Assembly (NCBI GenBank): GCA_963738325.1
Contig: CAVTWD010000013.1
Coordinates: 338,386 to 402,385 of the forward strand
Source: CAVTWD01 sp963738325
GTDB taxonomy: Bacteria > Actinomycetota > Acidimicrobiia > Acidimicrobiales > Ilumatobacteraceae
Length of the DNA stretch: 64,000 bases
Direction of reading: 5' to 3'
The notes beneath the pieces are model-generated. The model was not told where the DNA came from. It made no database searches and saw only the letters and a list, made by a program, of their open reading frames with translations. This document shows positions 53,227 to 59,721 of this stretch, one piece after another. The position numbers and the translations under genes were made by a program. Every line of letters begins with the position of its first letter. Positions within the stretch are counted from its first letter, which is position 1.

Positions 53227-53505
53227 TCACGTGTCGCGTCCGACCTCAGTACCCGGCGCCGAGCAAGGGTACCTCCACCCCGGGTGTCCACCACTTGCCC
53301 GGTCGGCACGACACCGCATCGAGACCGGCATCCACACCACGGGTACGCCGACGGCCCGCGCGACGTCACGGGAGAACCCTGGATCGCGGAACGACGACAA
53401 GGCGAGCACCACTACGTCGAATCGCTCACCAGTGAGGGCGCGTCGCATGGACTGCAACACGTTCTCGTCGGCAGCGACGACTCGACACACCGTCTCGCGG
53501 GACAA
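53227..53505 (-). CDS. Fragment or small protein with Usp-like strand-helix pattern
   Basis: The product contains VVAADENVLQSMRRALTGER, FDVVVLALSSFRDPGFSRDV and ARAVGVPVVWMP, an alternating strand-helix pattern like the end of nucleotide-binding stress proteins. The remaining C-terminal residues are Arg/Gly-rich. It abuts a DUF1275 fragment on the other strand. Whether it is a real short gene or a remnant cannot be decided. Confidence 0.3.
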   Translation of the reverse strand: MSRETVCRVVAADENVLQSMRRALTGERFDVVVLALSSFRDPGFSRDVARAVGVPVVWMPVSMRCRADRASGGHPGWRYPCSAPGTEVGRDT

Positions 53506-53756
53506 CCACCGTCCTGACGCTGACCATCACCGGTGTCGCAGCCGACAGCGCCATCGCCGGTGGAACCGGGTCAGCGGCGGGCCGTCGTCTCGTGGCCGTT
53601 ACCGCGATGCTGGTCGGCGGACTGGCCGGCGCGGCGCTCGCCCTGCACGTACACATCGTCGCCCCACTCGCGATCGCCCTGATCGTCACCGCGGTCGTCG
53701 CGCTTGTCAGCTGGCGGGCCGGTGCGACCGATGCCACCTGGGTACACCCCAGCTAG
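53498..53756 (+). pseudogene. C-terminal fragment of a DUF1275 (YoaK-like) membrane protein
   Basis: An open frame without start codon reads TTTVLTLTITGVAADSAIAG, GTGSAAGRRLVAVTAMLVGG and LAGAALALHVHIVAPLAIAL, ending at TAG 53754-53756. DUF1275 proteins end with exactly such a T(L/I)TG.AADS loop and two membrane helices. The first 140 or so residues are missing; left of about 53498 lies an unrelated fragment on the other strand. Confidence 0.6.
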
Positions 53757-53898
53757 ACAACCAAGCGTTCCGCGCGTACGGTCACGCGTGCCGAGGCTCA
53801 CAACGGAGCGCCACCCCGACCGTCGGCTCACGCGCCGCCGTCTAGCGTGCGCGGCGCGCACGCCGGCTCGCGCCGGCTCAACGGGAGGAGCTGGAGAC

Positions 53899-54723
53899 AT
53901 GCCCTTCGTCACCACCCCGGACGGCACGGAGATCTTCTACAAGGACTGGGGCAGCGGTCAGCCCGTCATGTTCCACCACGGTTGGCCGCTCAGTTCCGAC
54001 GACTGGGACGCCCAGATGATGTTCTTCGTACAGCACGGCTACCGCGTCGTCGCCCATGACCGTCGCGGCCACGGGCGCTCGACCCAGACTTCGGACGGCC
54101 ACGGCATGGACACGTACGCCGCAGACGCCGCCGCAGTCGTCGATCATCTCGACCTGCGCGACGCGGTGCACGTTGGTCATTCGACCGGAGGCGGCGAGGT
54201 CGCCCGGTACGTCGCCCGCCATGGCGCCGGCCGGGTGGCGAAGGCCGTGCTCATCAGCGCGGTCCCTCCACTGATGCTGAAAACCGACGCGAACCCGGGC
54301 GGCCTCCCGATCGAGGTCTTCGACGGCTTCCGGGAAGGCACCGGCTTCAACCGTGCCCAGTTCTACCGCGACGTCGCGGCCGGGCCGTTCTACGGCTTCA
54401 ACCGTCCCGGAGCGACCCCGTCCGAGGGCATCATTCAGAACTGGTGGCGCCAAGGCATGATGGGCGGCGTCAAAGCCCACTACGAGGGAATCAAAGCGTT
54501 CTCCGAAACCGACTTCACCGAGGACCTCCAGGCCGTTGACGTGCCCACCCTGGTGATGCACGGCGACGACGATCAGGTCGTGCCGTTCGCCGACGCGGCC
54601 CTGCTGTCGATCAAGCTGCTCAAGCACGGCACGCTAAAGGTCTACCCGGGCTACCCGCACGGCATGTGCACCACTCACGCCGACGTCATCAACCCGGACC
54701 TACTGGCTTTCATCCAGGCCTGA
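53899..54723 (+). CDS. Alpha/beta hydrolase, non-heme chloroperoxidase-like
   Basis: Intact 274-residue protein starting MPFVTTPDGTEIFYKDWGSG with GGGAGGAGCTGGAGAC before the ATG. Motifs: PVMFHHGWPLSSDDWDAQMM, VVAHDRRGHGRSTQTSDGHG, the nucleophile VGHSTGGGEVARYVARHGAG, acid in VMHGDDDQVVPF and His in YPGYPHGMCTTHADV. The HSTGGGE elbow is typical of cofactor-free haloperoxidases/perhydrolases of the esterase family. Likely an esterase with perhydrolase activity; the natural substrate is unknown. Confidence 0.92.
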   Translation: MPFVTTPDGTEIFYKDWGSGQPVMFHHGWPLSSDDWDAQMMFFVQHGYRVVAHDRRGHGRSTQTSDGHGMDTYAADAAAVVDHLDLRDAVHVGHSTGGGEVARYVARHGAGRVAKAVLISAVPPLMLKTDANPGGLPIEVFDGFREGTGFNRAQFYRDVAAGPFYGFNRPGATPSEGIIQNWWRQGMMGGVKAHYEGIKAFSETDFTEDLQAVDVPTLVMHGDDDQVVPFADAALLSIKLLKHGTLKVYPGYPHGMCTTHADVINPDLLAFIQA

Positions 54724-54900
54724 TCGCGCCCGGACCAACCGTGCCGTCGCGCCGAGGCGCGCGTCGCGAGTACGTCGACATCGAGCAGTGACTCGGACGA
54801 CCGGACGGCGCTTCCAAGACGGGTCCCCCCGGGGGGCGCCGGCGGCGCGATCTCGGGCGCCGTTTTCGGGCGTAGTCAATGGCGACGGGCTCGGGCTGGC

Positions 54901-55341
54901 TTACGTGGGCCAGAGTTCGGGTCGCATCTCACCGAGGTCGAACCATGCCTGCATCTTCGGGGAGGTGGTCTGCCAGTTGGGTTCGAAGAGCTCGAGCAGC
55001 ACGCGGTCGGGTGCTTGGACCATCAGGTAGTTGCCGTCGGGGAACCGTTGCACCCCCTTCGGGAGCTCGATGCCGGCGTCGGTCATCGCTGCGGCGAGGG
55101 CGTCCAGCCCCTCGATGACGAGACCGATGTGGTTCACCGCGTTGCGCTCGGTGCTTCGGGGAGCCTGGTCGTAGAAGTGGAGACGTCCGGAGCCGACGGC
55201 GACGAACACGTTGCGGGCGCCGGCGTAGTCGAAGTCGGCGACGACGACGGCGTCGAACCAGCGCCGGTAGAACTCGAGCGACGCGTCGAGGTCGCTGGCC
55301 ATGAGGTGGGTGTGATGGACCGACGCTCGCCACTCGGACAT
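54901..55341 (-). CDS. VOC family protein
   Basis: Intact 146-residue protein: ASVHHTHLMASDLDASLEFY, RRWFDAVVVADFDYAGARNV, ERNAVNHIGLVIEGLDALAA and GNYLMVQAPDRVLLELFEPN. Metal-ligand positions of the glyoxalase fold (His in HHTH, His in NHIG, Glu in LLELF) are kept, so an enzyme such as a lyase or isomerase is plausible. GGAGACGCC precedes the ATG. Downstream of the AsnC-type regulator gene on the same strand, 130 bp away. Confidence 0.88.
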   Translation of the reverse strand: MSEWRASVHHTHLMASDLDASLEFYRRWFDAVVVADFDYAGARNVFVAVGSGRLHFYDQAPRSTERNAVNHIGLVIEGLDALAAAMTDAGIELPKGVQRFPDGNYLMVQAPDRVLLELFEPNWQTTSPKMQAWFDLGEMRPELWPT

Positions 55342-55471
55342 GGCGTCTCCTTCTCGATGGGTGAAGCCGCCGGGTCACTCCTGCGGCGTGATCCGCGCGG
55401 CGCCGACGGTAGGGGTGGCTCGTCGAGCGTCGCGACGACTCGCAGCCGCCGGTTGGGGGCGCTGAGGTCTG

Positions 55472-55927
55472 TCAGTCGATGGGGAAGGGTCGGTCGTCGA
55501 CGACGCGACGCATGAGGATGGTGGAGGTGATCCGCTCGACACCGGGGAGTCGGGCGAGACGGGTGTCGCGGAGTTGTTGGTAGGCGTTGATGTCGGCGGT
55601 GGCGACGCGTACGAGGTAGTCCGGGTCGCCGAAGAGCCGCTCGGCGTGACGGACTTGGGGGATCTCGGCGAGCTGTTGTTCGAACGCGGCGACGGTGTCG
55701 GCGTCTTCGCGTTGCATGGTGATGTGGGCGAGCACTTCGAAGGAGATCCCGACGGCCGCGGGGTCGACGGTGGCTCGGTAGCCGGTTATCACGCCTGACG
55801 TGTGTAGCTCGTGGAGTCGGCGGCTGCACGCCGACACGCTGAGGCTCACGTGGGAGGCGAGTTCGGTCACGGTCTTGCGCCCATCCGCCTGAAGCGCGGC
55901 AACGATCTCCCGGTCGATTCGGTCCAC
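55472..55927 (-). CDS. Lrp/AsnC family transcriptional regulator
   Basis: The GTG at 55925-55927 gives VDRIDREIVAALQADGRKTV, the normal Lrp start; the frame is open to 56032 but the extra residues are Cys-rich and atypical. Helix-turn-helix is TELASHVSLSVSACSRRLHE, and the RAM ligand-binding domain contains LAHITMQREDADTVAAFEQQ and RLFGDPDYLVRVATADINAY. 151 residues, intact. Lrp-type regulators respond to amino acids. A VOC remnant lies directly upstream. Confidence 0.88.
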   Translation of the reverse strand: MDRIDREIVAALQADGRKTVTELASHVSLSVSACSRRLHELHTSGVITGYRATVDPAAVGISFEVLAHITMQREDADTVAAFEQQLAEIPQVRHAERLFGDPDYLVRVATADINAYQQLRDTRLARLPGVERITSTILMRRVVDDRPFPID

Positions 55928-55997
55928 GCACGAGATTGTTGCACAGACAGGGCACTTCTGGCAGCGGGACGCAAGGACATCCGGCCGTTGGTTCGTC

Positions 55998-56113
55998 ATG
56001 CTTTGCGTTGACCGCTGCAGCGGAGTCCTCAACGAGGTCGAACTGCAGCTTGTGGGTGAAGAAGGCGATCGCCTCGTTGTAGTCGTGGACGATCAGGCTG
56101 ACGAGCTCTGGGT
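55998..56113 (-). pseudogene. N-terminal remnant of a VOC protein
   Basis: The frame reads ELVSLIVHDYNEAIAFFTHK and LQFDLVEDSAAAVNAKHDE, the first strand-helix of a glyoxalase-fold protein, and then loses similarity where the AsnC gene begins. No start codon of normal type is evident. About 38 residues remain. Confidence 0.45.
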
Positions 56114-56393
56114 GCACCGCCCCACGCTGACCGTCCGAATACCGCGCCCGGCAATCGCGAGCCGAGCGCCCTTGAACGCCGGCTCGATCGCGTGCAGGTG
56201 GCATCCGATATTCACCGCGAACGCAGGGCAGACCGCACGTTTACAGGCGACGACGCTCTCGTCGGCTGTCAGGTCGATCGGCTCGTCGATGGGACGGTGA
56301 GGCTGGTTCAGTCGGGCGCCCGCATCGGGGTGCGCTTCCACCGATCCTTCTACCGGGTTGGCGAACCTCGCCGACCCGGAAGGAGGACCCGCC

Positions 56394-57585
56394 ATGAAGG
56401 GGTACGTCGCCCGCAAGGGCAGCCGTTGGTACGCCGTCATCTACTAGGGGCTCGACCAGTCAACGGGCGGGAACGACGGAGTTGGCATCCCGCCGGAACC
56501 GTCCGCGCCGACGCGGAGCGTCTCGCCGCCCGACTCGCCCGCGAACACGACGGACGCAACGACCCGGCGCGGCCAATGACCTTCGGTGTCTACCTCACGG
56601 CCCGTTGGCTGCCCGGCAAACCACTCGTGCTCGCCGACAGCACCTACGACAGCTACCGCCGCAACGTCGAACGCCACGTGCTGCCGGCGCTCGGCTCCAT
56701 CGCGCTGCGCCGACTCCGGCCCGACCACCTCGAGGACGTGTACGAGCGGCTCCTCCACCCGCGCGACGGCACTGCCGGTCTGGCCCCGAAGACCGTGTAC
56801 GAAGTCCACCTCGTCATCCGCGGCGCCCTCGCCGACGCAGCTCGACGTGGGCTCGTGTCACGCAACGTCGCCCTCGCCGCCCACGCACCCCGGCTGCGTT
56901 CGATCCCCAAGGTCGAACAGCAAGCCTGGACCGCCGACGAGCTGCGTGCGTTTCTGCGGGCCGCTGCTGGGCACCGACTGTTCGCCGCCTTCTGGGTTGC
57001 TGCCTTCACCGGCATGCGCCGCAACGAGCTGCTCGGCCTGCGCTGGGATGACTTCGACCCGGCCGCCGCCACCTTGTCGATCAACCGCGGGCTGATCGCC
57101 GTCGCCTACGAGCTCCACGAGACCCGAGGCAAGACCCGCAACGCCCGCCGACGCATCGATCTCGACCCGACCACCGTCGAGATCCTCGTCGCCTGGCGGC
57201 ATTGGCAGCAGAGCGAGCAGGTCGCGGTCCGGATCGACACCGCCGGCTGGATCTTCACTGACGGCGCCGGCCAGCCGATCCACCCACATGCCATCTCGCA
57301 AACGTTCGAACGCATCGCTCACCGCGCCGGCGGTCATCCGACTGCACGACCTGCGGCACACACACGGAACGTTGGTTTCAAGGCCAGCGTGCCGGTCGAG
57401 GTCGTCAGCGAGCGCCTCGGGCATGCCACACCCGCGTTCACGATCGACACCTACCAGCACGCGTGCTGCCCGGCATGCAGGCCGACGCCGCCCGCGTCTT
57501 CGAACAGATCGTCGCCCCGGTGCCTCCACCGACCAACGACAGCCGGGAGAAGACCCGGTTGAAGCGCCGGAAGAACACCGCCTGA
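56394..57585 (+). pseudogene. Tyrosine recombinase / integrase of a tRNA-targeting element, several lesions
   Basis: GGAAGGAGGACC precedes ATG 56394 (MKGYVARKGSRWYAVIY), an arm-binding N-terminal domain. Codon 18 is TAG where Glu is expected, and a missing base near 56466 follows. The main frame has TYDSYRRNVERHVLPALGSI and the catalytic Arg in FTGMRRNELLGLRWDDF. A slip near 57337 leads to IRLHDLRHTHGTLV (HxxR) and back to VEVVSERLGHATPAFTIDTY with the catalytic Tyr. A last slip near 57467 gives LPGMQADAARVFEQIVAPVP and stop 57583-57585. About 395 residues, all catalytic motifs present. The 3' end is 50 bp from a tRNA-Met 3' half, its probable target. Confidence 0.8.
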
Positions 57586-57634
57586 CAACGGTAGAAGCCC
57601 CGGCCGATCTGGCGATCTACCAGGGCTTCTTCAG

Positions 57635-57677
57635 TGGCGGGGGCAGGATTTGAACCTGCGACCTTCGGGTTATGAGC
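57635..57677 (-). tRNA. 3' half of a tRNA-Met (CAT) gene, probable att core
   Basis: Read on the minus strand, GCTCATAACCCGA gives an anticodon loop CTCATAA with anticodon CAT, followed by a variable loop, a perfect T-arm (GCAGG, TTCAAAT, CCTGC), the acceptor strand CCCCGCC and discriminator A; CCA is not encoded. Right of 57677 no matching 5' half (D-arm, acceptor GGCGGGG) exists. Such 3' halves are the footprint of integration by tyrosine recombinases. The full tRNA should lie at the other end of the element. Confidence 0.8.
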
Positions 57678-57750
57678 ATTCGGCCGCAGCGGGGCGTTCT
57701 CCCTGGTAGAAGGCAGTTTTCACCTGGTCAGGGTGCCCGGTCAAGTACCC

Positions 57751-57806
57751 GCTGTTCCCTGCTGTTCCCCGGTGTTTCCCGATGGCGTGGTACATGGTTG
57801 GTACAT
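57751..57806. repeat. Tandem repeats beside the att core, possible recombinase arm sites
   Basis: GCTGTTCCCT, GCTGTTCCCC and GGTGTTTCCC follow each other as three 10-bp units at 57751-57780. TGGTACAT occurs at 57788 and again at 57799. The cluster lies 74-129 bp from the tRNA-Met half. Recombinase arm sites and excisionase sites have this layout; the role is inferred from position only. Confidence 0.5.
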
Positions 57807-57907
57807 CGCCGCACGCCGCGGGTCTGGAGGTGAGGTCGCTGCGATTGACGAGTTGACGCAACACCGCGGATCACCCCGTCACGGCGCGAGGGGTGGCAGG
57901 GCAGGTT

Positions 57908-58339
57908 CTACGCGGCGGAGGGCTTGAGCTCGGCTCGCTGCTCGACCTGTACGCCGAGCGCGTCGGCGATGTCGCACAGCCGGCCGAGGCTGGTGGAGCG
58001 ATACCCGTTGGCTTCGTACCGTTGGATCTGCTGCTCGGCCACCCCGAGCGCGTCGGCGAGCTGGCGCTGTGTCCACCCGCGGGCGACGCGCGCCTTGACC
58101 AGCACGGTGGCCAACTCGGCGAGCGTGGCAGCGGTGAACGTCGAAACCTGACCGCTGCGAAGCTGCTCGTAGTCGGCGATCTCGGCCCGGAGGTCATCGG
58201 CCTGGGCGTTGACGGCGTCGAGCTCGAGCTGACGCAACCTGGCAGGCTTGCCTTCCTGTGCAGCGAGGTTGGCGGCGGCCTGCTCGAACCGCTCCAGATG
58301 GGCCTTGGTCGCCCGATACTGCACCTCGTTGGTGATCAT
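57908..58339 (-). CDS. XRE-family regulator, probable antitoxin-type partner
   Basis: I chose ATG 58337-58339: GGAGG lies six bases before it, and the ATGA overlaps the stop of the upstream gene; ATG 58345 would leave no spacing. The N-terminal half is a coiled helix (ATKAHLERFEQAAANLAAQE, LRQLELDAVNAQADDLRAEI), the C-terminal half a Cro/CI helix-turn-helix (RVARGWTQRQLADALGVAEQ, QIQRYEANGYRSTSLGRLCD). About 143 residues, intact. The coupling to a nucleotidyltransferase-like gene and the palindromes upstream suggest an autoregulated toxin-antitoxin-like module. Confidence 0.85.
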   Translation of the reverse strand: MITNEVQYRATKAHLERFEQAAANLAAQEGKPARLRQLELDAVNAQADDLRAEIADYEQLRSGQVSTFTAATLAELATVLVKARVARGWTQRQLADALGVAEQQIQRYEANGYRSTSLGRLCDIADALGVQVEQRAELKPSAA

Positions 58340-58779
58340 GACCATCCTCCTTCGGTCAAGTCGATGACGACGACGCCCTTGCGGCTCGTGTCGCGCTCGT
58401 TCTGGAAGAACTCGGCAAACACCAGACCAGACCCGGCCTCGACGACGTTGGGGAAGAACTCGCCTCCGAAGCGGTCCTTCTGGGCGCGACGACCGTTCGA
58501 CAGATCCAGCAGCACGGGATTCAAGGCGTCGAGGTCCACATCAGGAAGGGCCCAGCAGGCGTCGAAGTCGCCCGGTTCGTCCTTGGCGGTGACGAAGCTG
58601 CCGTTCAACCACACCCGCCGACAGCCCGCCGCCGCGAGGAGCGCGAGCGCGTCGGCCAGGCCGTCGAGCAGCTGGCGGCGGCGTTCGTTCCAGCCGAACC
58701 GCTCGACGACCTCATCCCATGACGCAACATGCTCACCCGGCGGCAGTCTGCCCGTATCGGGATCGAACGGTGGAGGCAC
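58336..58779 (-). CDS. DUF6932-like nucleotidyltransferase-fold protein
   Basis: Intact 147-residue protein. The motif RRVWLNGSFVTAKDEPGDFD resembles the G-S-x(9-10)-D-x-D core of minimal nucleotidyltransferases: GS, then D and D around FDACWALPDVDLD. Before it, ERRRQLLDGLADALALLAAA is a helix; after it GLVFAEFFQNERDTSRKGVV carries further acidic residues. The group is annotated as DUF6932 and is often found beside XRE genes. It may act as a toxin or as a modifying enzyme. Stop and next start overlap (ATGA). First gene after a promoter region with two palindromes. Confidence 0.7.
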   Translation of the reverse strand: MPPPFDPDTGRLPPGEHVASWDEVVERFGWNERRRQLLDGLADALALLAAAGCRRVWLNGSFVTAKDEPGDFDACWALPDVDLDALNPVLLDLSNGRRAQKDRFGGEFFPNVVEAGSGLVFAEFFQNERDTSRKGVVVIDLTEGGWS

Positions 58780-58782
58780 TCC

Positions 58783-58880
58783 ACAACACTATCGTTGTTG
58801 CGCTGTGGCTGTCGGCCCCGCCTCGTGGTCGTAGCGCCGGAGGTACTCGTAGGCATGACTACTTATGAGTCACGACTCAT
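58783..58880. promoter_or_regulatory. Palindromic operator region upstream of the nucleotidyltransferase-XRE pair
   Basis: ATGAGTC-AC-GACTCAT at 58865-58880 is a perfect 16-bp dyad, and ACAAC-N6-GTTGT at 58783-58798 a second, nearer the start codon. Both lie in the 102-bp gap between the HEAT-like gene and the nucleotidyltransferase gene. XRE regulators commonly bind such sites, so autoregulation is likely. Confidence 0.6.
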
Positions 58881-58881
58881 G

Positions 58882-59679
58882 TCAGTCGAAGAGTGGCGGC
58901 TGACCGCGGGCAGCACTTCGTGTGTCGACAGCCGAGGGGGCGGTCGGATCTTGGTCGCTGGGATCCGAGCCGGACGTGCCGCTCGGGTTCCATGCGCGCA
59001 CCTTGGCCGACGGATCACGCCGCGCCGCAGCGATGGCGGCGTTGGTCCCGACGGTCGAGGCCAGTGCCGGGAGCGCTGCGAGGCGTACCGCGCCCGATCC
59101 ATGGCTGAGGCCGATCGAGGCGAGCGCCGGGCGGTCGTCCGTTGGGATGTGTTCGGCAGCGTCCATCACCCCCGCCACCGTCGCGGCCGCATCGCGCGAC
59201 GGGAGCGCCGCTGAGGCGTCGATGACGTCACGCCAGCGATCCGGATGGCGTTCGACCTGGTGCCGTGCGGCCCAGCGTCGCAGTGGCGGCCAGATCGGCC
59301 GTTGAACGGTCGCATCGCCATCCTTCGTCGGGGTGTCCGTGGTGTCAATGGTGACCTCGAACATCTCACCGCTGAACCAGTCGGCGAGCGCATCGAGCTG
59401 GTCCTCGTCGAGGATGCCGGACCCGCCAAGGCGATCGATGAGGTGATGGCTCGCGTTGCGCCACCGGTAATCGGTGCACAGCAGCGCACCGGTCACTTCG
59501 GCGTAGGCCGATTCGTGCCGGTGGAACCGCATGAACAGCAGGTATCGCTCTTCCCACACCGTCGAGCCGCGGATGCCATGCCAGTCGAGCAGCACGCCCC
59601 AGAGCTCGTCGAGCGTGGACGCCGACTGGAGATCGTGGAACGTCTCGGCCCAGTTCGGAATAAGTGATCTGGCGTTCAC
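58882..59679 (-). CDS. HEAT-repeat-like protein downstream of the primase-helicase
   Basis: Starts at GTG 59677-59679 (VNARSLIPNWAETFHDLQSA, Met at translation). 265 residues, helical, with TLDELWGVLLDWHGIRGSTV, YLLFMRFHRHESAYAEVTGA, GGSGILDEDQLDALADWFSG and a C-terminal HEAT-like segment SGAVRLAALPALASTVGTNA, followed by a charged tail. No enzymatic motif recognised. It begins 42 bp after the helicase stop on the same strand and is thus part of the same transcription unit; a helical adaptor for the helicase is an inference. Intact frame. Confidence 0.65.
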   Translation of the reverse strand: MNARSLIPNWAETFHDLQSASTLDELWGVLLDWHGIRGSTVWEERYLLFMRFHRHESAYAEVTGALLCTDYRWRNASHHLIDRLGGSGILDEDQLDALADWFSGEMFEVTIDTTDTPTKDGDATVQRPIWPPLRRWAARHQVERHPDRWRDVIDASAALPSRDAAATVAGVMDAAEHIPTDDRPALASIGLSHGSGAVRLAALPALASTVGTNAAIAAARRDPSAKVRAWNPSGTSGSDPSDQDPTAPSAVDTRSAARGQPPLFD

Positions 59680-59721
59680 GGCTCCACGCTCCTGGCACGC
59701 GCCTCGCTCACCGACGGCGTG

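Noticed and set aside
55134..56204. Single long protein joining VOC, AsnC and VOC regions
   Set aside because: It is a chance open frame crossing three genes; the AsnC and VOC genes read well in their own frames and only residues near 56000-56113 look like a VOC remnant.
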